Shown: positions 8,012-15,933 of the stretch, one piece after another
Layout: each line of letters begins with the position of its first letter
How positions within the stretch are numbered: position 1 is the first letter of the stretch
The notes under the pieces: generated by a model
The model's database searches: none
What the model was told of the DNA's origin: nothing
The model's input: only the letters and a program-made list of their open reading frames with translations
Assembly: GCF_900111325.1 (NCBI RefSeq)
Contig: NZ_FOGW01000010.1
Location: forward strand, 36,398 to 100,397
From: Lachnobacterium bovis
Lineage (GTDB): Bacteria > Bacillota > Clostridia > Lachnospirales > Lachnospiraceae
DNA length: 64,000 bases
Direction: 5' to 3'
Translations under genes and position numbers: made by a program

Positions 8012-9376
8012 ATGTTAACAATAGAACAAGTTATGGCACTTATCATTTTTGTTTGTATGTTTATCTTTATTATTTTTGACAAAATAGAAAGACAGTATGT
8101 TACTCTTTTTGCAGCTCTATTAACAATAATAGTAACATTTGGAATATGTATGAGAAGTCCGTCTGCGATTATGCGTGCATTAAATATACAACATTTCAAT
8201 GAAGTGAGTTTTTGGTTTTCTAAAAAAGGGTCGGAATCGAAAATGTCTGGAATTAATTGGGAAACTATTATATTCATTACAGGAATGATGATAATGGTTG
8301 AAAAAATGGGAAAATCAGGTTTTTTTAAATGGTTATGCATGAAAATTGCAAAACTAGTAAAATATAAACCAATTTCACTTATGGTGTCTTTCATGATTAT
8401 GTCTTTTGGCTTAGCAATGTTTATAGATAGTATTACAGTTATTTTATTTTTGGCGGCTGTAACGGTTGAACTTGCACAATTGTTAAAATTAGATCCAGTT
8501 CCTATGATTTTATCGGAAATATTTTGTGCAAATCTAGGTGGCTCAGCTACTATGTGTGGTGATCCACCTAACATAATTATAGGAACAACATTGCATTATT
8601 CATTTAAAGATTTTATAAAAAATACCGGAGTAATTGCACTTATGAGTTTAGTTGCGATAGTAATTTATTTTTTACTAGTTTATCGTAAGGAACTTGTTAA
8701 TGAACAGGTTACGCAGGAAGATATCGAAGCAATGCCAGAGGCGAAAGAAGTAATTAATTCCCAAAAAGATTTTTTGGTAAGTTGTGTAATTTTTTTACTA
8801 GCAGTTATTTTATTGATTACACATGAACGTACAGGAGTAACAGTTGGTTTTATAGGAGTTTTTATAGCAATATTAACATTAATAACAGATTTGAAAGATT
8901 CATTAGATGTTTTAAAAAAAATAGATTATAAAACACTGTTATTTTTCATAGGATTATTCGTTGTAGTAAGTGGTTTAGAGGAAACAGGATTATTAAAGTT
9001 GCTGGCAAAACAGATAGAAGAGGTTAGTGGAGGAAATACTATAGTTATTGTGGCTATAATAATTTGGGTGTCAGGAATTGCTAGTGCAGTTGTAGATAAT
9101 ATTCCTTTTGCGGCAACAATGCTCCCAGTTATTCGTTCATTAGCAGTCGCATCCGGGGTGGATTTGGCAGTTCTCGTGTGGGCATTAGCTTTAGGAACAG
9201 ATGTTGGAGGCTCAGCCACTCCTATTGGTGCATCAGCTAATGTAGTTGGAACATCTGTAGCTATAAAAAACGGTTATATAATTACGTGGGGAAAGTATTG
9301 TAAAACCTCTATTCCGGCAACTGTAATTGTAATGTTTATTTCCATGGGAATGATTATTATTAGATATTGTTTATAA
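8012..9376 (+). CDS. SLC13/ArsB-NhaD superfamily permease
   Basis: A 454-residue membrane protein with about 11-12 helices. It carries the paired signatures of the ion-transporter superfamily: NLGGSATMCGDPPNIIIGT (about residues 174-192) and a second copy, GTDVGGSATPIGASANVVGT, in the C-terminal half. AMFIDSITVILFLAAVTVEL and AVVDNIPFAATMLPVI are the matching membrane motifs. Such proteins export arsenite or exchange sodium for protons, or import dicarboxylates; the GDPPN form is closest to ArsB/NhaD-like permeases. The substrate is not assigned. An AGAGGGGAC ribosome site supports the ATG. Confidence 0.85.
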   Translation: MLTIEQVMALIIFVCMFIFIIFDKIERQYVTLFAALLTIIVTFGICMRSPSAIMRALNIQHFNEVSFWFSKKGSESKMSGINWETIIFITGMMIMVEKMGKSGFFKWLCMKIAKLVKYKPISLMVSFMIMSFGLAMFIDSITVILFLAAVTVELAQLLKLDPVPMILSEIFCANLGGSATMCGDPPNIIIGTTLHYSFKDFIKNTGVIALMSLVAIVIYFLLVYRKELVNEQVTQEDIEAMPEAKEVINSQKDFLVSCVIFLLAVILLITHERTGVTVGFIGVFIAILTLITDLKDSLDVLKKIDYKTLLFFIGLFVVVSGLEETGLLKLLAKQIEEVSGGNTIVIVAIIIWVSGIASAVVDNIPFAATMLPVIRSLAVASGVDLAVLVWALALGTDVGGSATPIGASANVVGTSVAIKNGYIITWGKYCKTSIPATVIVMFISMGMIIIRYCL

Positions 9377-9453
9377 AGAAGACTTGACATAATGCTTTGA
9401 GTTATTCAGCCTATTGATAGTTAGCTGATACTAATATAGTGTAAATCATTTTT

Positions 9454-9502
9454 TGACTTCCTTTCCTCAGTTTAGCACACCATTAAATGGGGAAGGGAGT
9501 CA
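9454..9502. other. Long imperfect hairpin in the intergenic region before the XRE genes
   Basis: A 14-bp stem pairs 9454-9467 with 9489-9502 (three G-U pairs) over a 21-base loop. No T-run follows on either strand, so it is not a usual terminator. It lies in the 303-base gap between the permease stop and the first regulator; nothing else was seen in that gap except a candidate promoter near 9564-9592. Confidence 0.5.
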
Positions 9503-9563
9503 TAACAAAAAGTAGCTGAAAGGATGTTTTTTTATAGTGTATATATCTAATTAGTAGTATCTT

Positions 9564-9592
9564 GAAATAATTTTTGTTATAGGGTAGTATAA
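9564..9592 (+). promoter_or_regulatory. Candidate sigma-A promoter of the XRE regulator pair
   Basis: TTGAAA is followed after 17 bases by TAGTAT, about 90 bases before the first regulator start. It fits the housekeeping pattern loosely and is offered as a candidate only. Confidence 0.35.
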
Positions 9593-9679
9593 ATAACGAG
9601 TTACACTAAGATATTGGTGGCAATGTGTTAAAAATATAACTTTGAAAAATTGGCTGAACTAAAAAGGAGGACATCGGTG

Positions 9680-10426
9680 ATGGACAATTTAGGTGAAATA
9701 ATAAGACAAGCTAGAAAAGAACAATCTGTTAGTTTTGCTAAAATAGCAAAGGGTATTTGTGATAGAAGAATGCTAGCAAAGTATGAAAATTTGGAATGTT
9801 ATCCAACAAAGATGGTTGGGATAGCTTTGTTACAAAGGTTAGGAGTAGATACGCTTGAAACTGAAATTATATATGGAGCAGATGAAAAATATTGTTATGA
9901 AAGTAGGTTGGTTAGACAGTTAAATGAATTAAAAAAAATAAATAGGGCTGAAGAATGTAGTAACAATGTCTTAAATGATTTATTTAAGATTTCTAAAGAA
10001 AAAACGATAGAGGAGTGCTGGAAAAATTTAGATAATGAATTATTCACAGATGTAGAATTAAAAATAATAATACTCTACATTAGCAATAGTATTGACTTGA
10101 CAAAAATATCAGAAAACAATATTAATTCTCTTATAAAGAAGCTAGAAAGTATAATTGAGAGAAAAAGGATTACCAAAAATCAGGTAATTATGTGTGTAGA
10201 TTATCTAATAGAAATATACCAATATATATTTGAAAAAAATCATGAAAAAAAAGTGATAAAGAATTTAAAAAAAATTCAAGGATGCATTTCGAAGAAAGAT
10301 ATTTTTTATCTAAAATTGGATATGTATATAAAAAAATTCAAACTTGAATTTAGTGAAAATCAGCAATCTTTAAAAAAAATAGAAATATGCGAGGTTATGA
10401 GGGAAATAGAAAATGCCGGAATATAA
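9680..10426 (+). CDS. XRE-type helix-turn-helix regulator, first of a pair
   Basis: A 248-residue protein. Residues 1-60 form an XRE-like helix-turn-helix (LGEIIRQARKEQSVSFAKIAKGICDRRMLAKYE). The remaining 190 residues are Lys/Ile/Asn-rich and predicted helical, in the layout of Rgg/PlcR-like peptide-responsive regulators, though no TPR pattern is obvious. The ATG at 9680 is preferred over the longer frame because AAGGAGG lies nine bases before it. It overlaps the next regulator gene by 14 bases, so the two are translationally coupled. The very AT-rich codon use fits an accessory island. Confidence 0.75.
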   Translation: MDNLGEIIRQARKEQSVSFAKIAKGICDRRMLAKYENLECYPTKMVGIALLQRLGVDTLETEIIYGADEKYCYESRLVRQLNELKKINRAEECSNNVLNDLFKISKEKTIEECWKNLDNELFTDVELKIIILYISNSIDLTKISENNINSLIKKLESIIERKRITKNQVIMCVDYLIEIYQYIFEKNHEKKVIKNLKKIQGCISKKDIFYLKLDMYIKKFKLEFSENQQSLKKIEICEVMREIENAGI

Positions 10427-11273
10427 TAAAAGTGAATTTATAAAAAGAGAAAGAAACTATGTTAAAGTATCTCAAAAAAAATTGGCTGATGGAATTTGTG
10501 AAATTGAAACAATTTCAAGATATGAAACAGGAAAAGTCATACCGTCAGATACAAAATTTTTTGAAATTATGAGAAAACTTGGAAAAGACGTAAGGCGGTT
10601 TTACATTCCAAATGGAGGGAATGAATTTATAAATATGAGAGTCCAAAAAATAAATGATAGTATTTATTTAGAAAACTTAGATTATGTAAAAAAAAATATG
10701 GAAGAATTTTCAAAGAAGTCAGAATTTACAATAGATGAGTTACAAATGATTGAAAGATGTAAGTCATTTATTGAATATGAGACAAATGAAATAAACCTTA
10801 AAGAGTACGCCAGTAGACTTGAAAAAATTATTCAGCTATCATCACCAAATTATTTTTTTGGGAAAAAACTCGAAGTAAAATATCATTCGAAAATAGAAAT
10901 ATATTTATTAGATGATCTTGCTAGAATAATGTATGAATTAAGAGATTATGAAAACACAAAGCAATTAATTATAGATTTGGATGACTATTATAAGTGTGGA
11001 TTCCTTCAAAATGAAAGAAGAAATATGTGCTTGAGTTTCCATTTGAGAGGAAAACTTTTTAGAAAATTACGTGAATATGAAATGAGTGAATCTGTTTTGC
11101 GTAAGGGGATTACAATGTGTAATGAAATATATAGAGATGATTATTTGCATTATTTTATGGCTGAATTGGGTAAGTTATATTGTGAAATGGGGAAAGAAAA
11201 TAGTGAAGTTCTTACGTGTAAAGGAAAACTTTATGAGAAAATTGCAGAATTTTTAAAAAGAGAATATTGTTAA
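10413..11273 (+). CDS. XRE-type regulator with helical C-terminal repeat domain
   Basis: A 286-residue protein. Residues 8-60 are an XRE helix-turn-helix (KRERNYVKVSQKKLADGICE, then ISRYETGKVIPSD). The C-terminal two thirds look like TPR-type helices (for example LRGKLFRKLREYEMSESVLR and HYFMAELGKLYCEMGKE). This arrangement is that of Rgg/PlcR-like regulators, which bind small peptides and control nearby exported-peptide and transporter genes. It overlaps the preceding regulator and ends 22 bases before an IS3-derived element that separates it from the secreted-protein/ABC genes. Confidence 0.78.
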   Translation: MPEYNKSEFIKRERNYVKVSQKKLADGICEIETISRYETGKVIPSDTKFFEIMRKLGKDVRRFYIPNGGNEFINMRVQKINDSIYLENLDYVKKNMEEFSKKSEFTIDELQMIERCKSFIEYETNEINLKEYASRLEKIIQLSSPNYFFGKKLEVKYHSKIEIYLLDDLARIMYELRDYENTKQLIIDLDDYYKCGFLQNERRNMCLSFHLRGKLFRKLREYEMSESVLRKGITMCNEIYRDDYLHYFMAELGKLYCEMGKENSEVLTCKGKLYEKIAEFLKREYC

Positions 11274-11294
11274 TTCTTGGGCTTAAGTCAATAA

Positions 11295-11480
11295 AGTGGA
11301 CACCGAAAGTGCAACTCTACGCCGCACCTTCTGCGAGCTCTGTAACTGATTTGCCAGACAAGTACAAATCTATGATTTGTCGTTTGAACTCTTCAGAGTA
11401 TCGTTTGCCATTGTGGATCATTGTGAAACACATCTTTTCTTTATTAAATATTTTAATGTGTCGCACTTCTTGTGTCCACT
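11295..11480. mobile_element. 186-bp IS3-family-derived miniature element (MITE-like remnant)
   Basis: The ends are inverted repeats: AGTGGACACCGAAAGTGCAAC at 11295-11315 and its near-complement ending at 11480 (17 of 21 positions agree). Inside, the minus strand codes for the start of an IS3-type OrfA. The rest of orfA and all of orfB are missing. It can only have moved with help from a full-length relative elsewhere. A target duplication is not convincing (flanks TAA/AAA). Confidence 0.72.
11317..11421 (-). pseudogene. Truncated IS3-family transposase OrfA
   Basis: The frame reads MIHNGKRYSEEFKRQIIDLY then LSGKSVTELAEGAA and stops at TAG after 34 residues. This is the first helix-turn-helix portion of the IS3-family OrfA DNA-binding protein (usual length about 90-100 residues). 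It lies inside the 186-bp element and cannot be functional as a transposase. Confidence 0.75.
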
Positions 11481-11676
11481 AAAACATACTAACAGCATCT
11501 TTTATTGTACAAAGTCAAAAAATTAAGAAACTAGAATAATGATTCTCTTCTAAAAAGAGTAATATACATGCCTTTTGAAAACTAAAAAAAAACAAAAATG
11601 TACATAATAAGTCATTGTAAATTCTATTATTTAGTGTTTTAATAAATTATATTAATTAAATAAGGAGGGTTATCAA

Positions 11677-12075
11677 ATGAGAGGAAAGAGTTTAAAAAAA
11701 TTAATTTTAGCAGGAGCAATTACAACAGCTTTATGCGGAACAAATGTTTTGGCGGCAGGTTATACAGGATACGTTTTACCACCAAGACAGGGAAATAATT
11801 ATACGTCAGCACATACAAAAAAGACAGGTGCTAACTATATTACAAACCATGTTTATAATTTAGAAAACACAGATACTGTAACATTTTGGGCTGCAAATAG
11901 AACACATAAACAGATATCGGCTGATTATAAACAAAAAAAGGGTAGTACAGTAAATATACAATTTACAACAAGTGGTTATGCAAAAAAGGGTACACAAGTG
12001 GTTTTAGGAATGGAAAATTCACATTATTATTTGAAAGAGAATGCATTTGTTGCAGGAGATGTGAATTATAGATAA
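11677..12075 (+). CDS. Small secreted protein of a bacteriocin-like ABC locus
   Basis: A 132-residue protein with a signal peptide (residues 1-26: MRGKSLKK, hydrophobic core, VLA-AG). The mature part of about 105 residues is Tyr/Asn/Thr-rich and cysteine-free, ending in the pattern GMENSHYY...FVAGDVNYR. It resembles small exported proteins annotated DUF2712, which are often found beside ABC transporters and XRE regulators in Firmicutes; this assignment is from memory and uncertain. A textbook AAGGAGG site precedes the ATG. A hairpin follows the stop, before three membrane proteins and an ABC ATPase, suggesting a secreted effector made in excess over its partners. Confidence 0.7.
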   Translation: MRGKSLKKLILAGAITTALCGTNVLAAGYTGYVLPPRQGNNYTSAHTKKTGANYITNHVYNLENTDTVTFWAANRTHKQISADYKQKKGSTVNIQFTTSGYAKKGTQVVLGMENSHYYLKENAFVAGDVNYR

Positions 12076-12097
12076 AAAATGTGTTACAAAATGTTTG

Positions 12098-12126
12098 GGT
12101 AGGCGACATATTGTTGCCTACCTTTT
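12098..12126 (+). terminator. Attenuator-like hairpin between secreted-protein and ABC genes
   Basis: An 11-bp stem (GGTAGGCGACA at 12098-12108 with TGTTGCCTACC at 12112-12122) has a 3-base loop and only four T residues after it. The short T-run suggests partial termination, which would lower expression of the downstream membrane genes relative to the secreted protein. Confidence 0.65.
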
Positions 12127-12143
12127 GAAAGGCGTATTAAAAA

Positions 12144-12968
12144 ATGAAAACTTTAAAATTTCATATAAAAAATCAAATAAATCAAAGGGAATTTAAAATA
12201 AGTGTAGCATTATTGTATGCTTTAGTTATTCTTGCTTTTCTGCAAGCATGCATGGTAAATTATAAGTTTCCATATGTTATGGTTAGAAATTCAGCAGAAA
12301 ATTCGTTAATAATTGGAATAAGTTCTAGAGTGGCTAAAATGATGTTTGTACCAGTTATACCATTGATTGCAACAACAATGTGTGCTGGATGTAGAAAAAA
12401 CTCGGATTTAAACGGTAATGGACTTTTTTCGTTATTAAGGATGAACAAAAGAAAATATATAACAGGAAATGCAGCAGCGGTTGTTTTAATTACTATAATA
12501 ACAGTTTTTGCTGCATTATTAATTAATCAAGTGCTATGTTGTATAGCTTTTCCAATGAATTATAGTAGCAATTCATATGGTTTCGCAAGATATAGGCTTC
12601 TGCAAACTGATTATTCGAATTATTTATTTTGGTTTTGGTATGTGCAAAATCCATATATATATAACATATTTTATATGATAATTATCAGTTTGTTATCTGG
12701 AGGGTTCGCTTTATTATCGTATGGTTTATGCATGTTACCATGTACAAGAAAATTGAAGGGCGCTCATGTTTCGGTACTTTCATATGGTTTAATAATGGTG
12801 GTATCTATATTAGGACAAGTTTTGAAAGTAAAATCAATTAATATTTTTTTGCTTTTAGAAGAAGGACATATTGCTAGTTTAAGTGACGGCATTATTTTGC
12901 TGGTGATATTATATGCAGCAGGAATTTTTATGACAGAAATAGGGGCAAAATATTATGGGAAAATTTAA
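12144..12968 (+). CDS. ABC transporter membrane protein, first of three
   Basis: A 274-residue integral membrane protein with about six hydrophobic segments (near residues 18-35, 65-82, 110-135, 175-200, 213-230 and 240-262). It belongs with the ABC-2-like permeases that accompany single ABC ATPases in peptide export or immunity systems; the sequence itself is not a recognised family. Its 3' end overlaps the next gene by 14 bases, and the ATPase lies two genes on. An AAAGGCG site precedes the ATG. The inferred role is part of a transporter handling, or protecting from, the secreted protein encoded just upstream. Confidence 0.65.
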   Translation: MKTLKFHIKNQINQREFKISVALLYALVILAFLQACMVNYKFPYVMVRNSAENSLIIGISSRVAKMMFVPVIPLIATTMCAGCRKNSDLNGNGLFSLLRMNKRKYITGNAAAVVLITIITVFAALLINQVLCCIAFPMNYSSNSYGFARYRLLQTDYSNYLFWFWYVQNPYIYNIFYMIIISLLSGGFALLSYGLCMLPCTRKLKGAHVSVLSYGLIMVVSILGQVLKVKSINIFLLLEEGHIASLSDGIILLVILYAAGIFMTEIGAKYYGKI

Positions 12969-13659
12969 AAAAACTAATTTATTATGGGTATTAACTGTTT
13001 GCATTGAAGTTATGTTATTGATTTTAGAATTTAAATATATTAGAAGAAATTCAAAAAAAATGACATGTATTATTTTTATGCAAGTATATAATCAATTGAT
13101 GATTTGTTCAGTTTTATTGCCTTTATATGCTATTCTGATATGCATAAATATCAAAAATAATATGTATTTTTCAAAGTTATTAAATTACGGAAATAGATCT
13201 AGGTGGATTTCAAATATTTATAAAGAGAATCTTATTGTGACTATAAAATATATACTATTATTGCTTGTGCCTTATAGCATATTGTCATTTGTAGGATGCA
13301 TAAAATATAGAAGTATAATAGATGTGATATATATTATATTTACAATTATTTCATATATTGTAGCTTTTTATGCATTGAGTTTTGTTATTATAGCAATAAA
13401 ACTTAAATTTAATAATGATATTTTAGCTATAATATCCATAATTTTGATATGTATTCTTCCATTTAGTATTATCGATAGAATTATATTAAGTGATATATCG
13501 ATTTTTTTAAATGCAGGAAATTTTTTTGTTAATTATCGTTATATATGGGTATATCATGAAATAGCTATTGTCATTATGTTAATAGTCACTTTTTTGCTAT
13601 TTAAGGGGACTACATATTTGACTAAAAAATTAGATCTGTTATGGAGAGATAAGGAATAA
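12955..13659 (+). CDS. ABC transporter membrane protein, second of three
   Basis: A 234-residue protein, extremely rich in Ile/Leu/Tyr, with about six hydrophobic segments. Its start lies inside the end of the preceding gene and its stop overlaps the next start by one base, so all three membrane proteins are translated in a chain. There is no separate recognisable domain. By context it is a permease component serving the ATPase encoded at 14409-15065. Confidence 0.65.
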   Translation: MGKFKKTNLLWVLTVCIEVMLLILEFKYIRRNSKKMTCIIFMQVYNQLMICSVLLPLYAILICINIKNNMYFSKLLNYGNRSRWISNIYKENLIVTIKYILLLLVPYSILSFVGCIKYRSIIDVIYIIFTIISYIVAFYALSFVIIAIKLKFNNDILAIISIILICILPFSIIDRIILSDISIFLNAGNFFVNYRYIWVYHEIAIVIMLIVTFLLFKGTTYLTKKLDLLWRDKE

Positions 13660-14396
13660 TGAATACGAAGATAAATAAGCAATTTTTGGGTAGAATTTTT
13701 TTGTTGGCAGTTATGAATGTCCTTTTTTCAGGATATTTATTTTCAGATTTAAATTCATTCAAAAATGATAGAATAATACACTTTTTATTTGGATCAATCA
13801 GTGTAGAATGCAGTTCTAATATAATCCTTGTGATGTTTAAAGTTATTCCTATAATTTTATTTCTTTCATGGGTTGTAAATAAATATATAAGTGAGTTAAA
13901 AGACAATTTTTTATATATTTTTTTAAGGACTAATAATCGAGAATTGTGTTTGAAAAAAAATATGGTAAAGATATTTATCAGTATTTTTTTGTATGAAATA
14001 TTTGTTATGCTTATTATGCTGATTTTTTTTATAGCACCTAGAGAGAGTAAAGAAATATCTGTAATTAATCTTGTGGTGTTATTGATTATTAATACACTTC
14101 AGTTATTTATGTTAGCGATGATTTCAAATATGCTAGTATTATTCAAATCAGAAGTTGTTTGCAATTTAGGAAATATAATATTAACAACGGCACCTTTAGT
14201 TATAGTTGGAGCATTGTATGAAGAAAGAAAACAATGGATTATTTTTGCAAAATGGTTTCCGTTAAATTTAGGTAATTACGTTTACTTAAATTCTATGAAA
14301 GAAAATATTATCAGCATCTTGCTGATGATTGTAATTAATTTTGTATTGTATTATGCGACGGCTTACAGACTGAAGAAATATGAGCTTTTAGAGTAG
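13659..14396 (+). CDS. ABC transporter membrane protein, third of three
   Basis: A 245-residue protein with about six hydrophobic segments. Its start overlaps the previous stop by one base (TAATGA). Twelve bases separate it from the ATPase gene, which has its own AGGAG site. The layout of three permease-like subunits plus one ATPase resembles lantibiotic or bacteriocin self-protection and export transporters (LanFEG-like), but no sequence signature proves it. Confidence 0.65.
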   Translation: MNTKINKQFLGRIFLLAVMNVLFSGYLFSDLNSFKNDRIIHFLFGSISVECSSNIILVMFKVIPIILFLSWVVNKYISELKDNFLYIFLRTNNRELCLKKNMVKIFISIFLYEIFVMLIMLIFFIAPRESKEISVINLVVLLIINTLQLFMLAMISNMLVLFKSEVVCNLGNIILTTAPLVIVGALYEERKQWIIFAKWFPLNLGNYVYLNSMKENIISILLMIVINFVLYYATAYRLKKYELLE

Positions 14397-14408
14397 TAGG
14401 AGAAAAAA

Positions 14409-15065
14409 ATGAAGATTAAAGTAGAAAATATAGAAAAACAGATTAAAGGTAATGAAGTTTTAAAAAATGTATCGTTTGAGTTTGAATGTGGAAAAGTCTA
14501 CGGAATATACGGACGAAATGGCTCAGGAAAGACCATGCTTATGAGAAGTATATTAGGATTGATAAATTTAGACTCAGGAAAAATTATGATAGATGAAGAC
14601 GAAATTGGAAAGGATATTGATTTTCCACAAAGTGTTGGGGCAATGATTGAAAATCCTGGTTTTTTCCCATACTCAACAGGATATGAAAATCTAAAGTTGC
14701 TTGCAGAAATAAAAAATATTATTGGCGAACAAGAAATCCGTGAAATGATTAACAAGGTAGGGTTAGATGACAAGGATAAAAGAACTGTATCAAAATATTC
14801 ACTAGGAATGAGACAAAGGTTAGCGATAGCTCAGGCTGTTATGGAAAAACCAAAGTTACTTGTTTTAGATGAGCCTACCAATGCGTTGGATGAAGAAGGC
14901 GTCGAAATGTTTAGAAAAATAATAAAAGAAGAGGTAAAAAGAGACGCTTTAATAATTATTTCTAGTCATAACAAAGAAGATATTGATATTCTTTCTGATG
15001 TGAAAATTAAAATGGAATCAGGAAAAATAGTCGATGTTGTTGAGAATGATTCGAAAGGAGAATAG
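14409..15065 (+). CDS. ABC transporter ATP-binding protein
   Basis: A 218-residue cytoplasmic ATPase with all catalytic motifs. Walker A is GRNGSGKT (about residues 35-42), the signature is YSLGMRQR (about 131-138), Walker B is LLVLDEPTNALD (about 151-162) and the H-loop is SSHNKED. It most resembles ATPases of bacitracin/lantibiotic-type (BcrA-like) ABC-2 exporters. It powers the three membrane proteins encoded immediately upstream. Two bases separate it from the following membrane-anchored protein gene, so it is part of the same operon. Confidence 0.88.
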   Translation: MKIKVENIEKQIKGNEVLKNVSFEFECGKVYGIYGRNGSGKTMLMRSILGLINLDSGKIMIDEDEIGKDIDFPQSVGAMIENPGFFPYSTGYENLKLLAEIKNIIGEQEIREMINKVGLDDKDKRTVSKYSLGMRQRLAIAQAVMEKPKLLVLDEPTNALDEEGVEMFRKIIKEEVKRDALIIISSHNKEDIDILSDVKIKMESGKIVDVVENDSKGE

Positions 15066-15067
15066 TA

Positions 15068-15772
15068 ATGGCACGGGGAACTAAAAGATTTTTTGGAATT
15101 ATTGCTATTATAATAGTTCTTTTGATGATAGTAGGTGTAGTTGTTAGAAATAGTTATACTGGATTTAAAAATATAAAGGAATTATCAAAAGTTAAGAATA
15201 TTAACGAGTTTAGAATGTCATGCGGAGATATTGATGAAGAATTATTAAACTCTAATGTGAAAACAATAGACGATGTAGCTAACAAATCAGATTTGATAGT
15301 TAAGGTTAAGATAAGTGATGAAAAGATTATAGAAGATGCTGATATAAAAACAAAAGTAAAAGTAGAGAAAATCATAAAATCAGATGGAAGGAATATTAAA
15401 AAAGGTGATGATATTTATATTTATGAAATGATTAATTTATCTATGGTAGATGATAGTATTATGACAAATGCCAAATATAATTATTTAGACACTGGCAAGG
15501 AATATTATTTATGCTTAAATAGTCTAAAAACTATAAAAGGTTACAAAAAATCAGAAGAAGAAAAGAAGACTTATATGTATAGTACGAATTATTATTCAGT
15601 ATATTCTGCCTCAAAAGAACAAAAAGTCGTTAAATTGAGTAAGAAAAAAATATATAATGTGGAATATAAATATAGGGATTTAAAAGATCAAGTTATACTT
15701 ACTTCAGATAAGAATGTAGTTGATGATTACAATAAAATGAGTGAGAGTTTCGCGCAAAAATATATGGATTAA
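15068..15772 (+). CDS. Membrane-anchored extracytoplasmic protein of the ABC island
   Basis: A 234-residue protein with one N-terminal membrane anchor (residues 9-28) and a hydrophilic, Lys/Asp-rich outer part. The segment ANKSDLIVKVKISDEKI... followed by KTKVKVEKIIKSDGRNIKKG looks like a beta-rich domain seen in other exported Firmicute proteins of unknown role. An AAAGGAG site overlaps the end of the ATPase gene. By position it is probably an accessory, receptor or immunity subunit of the transporter; the function is not known. Confidence 0.65.
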   Translation: MARGTKRFFGIIAIIIVLLMIVGVVVRNSYTGFKNIKELSKVKNINEFRMSCGDIDEELLNSNVKTIDDVANKSDLIVKVKISDEKIIEDADIKTKVKVEKIIKSDGRNIKKGDDIYIYEMINLSMVDDSIMTNAKYNYLDTGKEYYLCLNSLKTIKGYKKSEEEKKTYMYSTNYYSVYSASKEQKVVKLSKKKIYNVEYKYRDLKDQVILTSDKNVVDDYNKMSESFAQKYMD

Positions 15773-15807
15773 CGTATGATTACGATAAATGTGATTGAGT
15801 AAAGTAA

Positions 15808-15876
15808 AAGCCCATGTGGTAGCTTCTTATACATGTGAAAAACATAGTTGAAAGTAGCATATCATATGGGCTATTT
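15808..15876. terminator. Imperfect hairpin between convergent genes, likely terminator
   Basis: AAGCCCATGTGGTAGC (from 15808) can pair imperfectly with GTAGCATATCATATGGGCT (ending near 15872). It lies between the end of the ABC island (plus) and the TPR-GGDEF gene (minus). T-runs are short, so this is a moderate call. Confidence 0.35.
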
Positions 15877-15933
15877 AAAACATATCATACTTTGCTTAGC
15901 ACCTAGGTAAAGAGAGTAAAGCTTGTGTAAATA

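Noticed and set aside
9454..9502. Terminator after the SLC13-type permease
   Set aside because: The stem is good but no T-run follows on either strand, so it was listed only as a structure.
11267..11482. Plus-strand frame of 71 codons
   Set aside because: It runs through the IS3-derived element against the direction of the OrfA fragment and has no ribosome site; the inverted repeats and the minus-strand match explain the sequence better.
9600..15800. Prophage or integrative element
   Set aside because: No integrase, recombinase, phage structural gene, tRNA junction or attachment repeats were found around the island.
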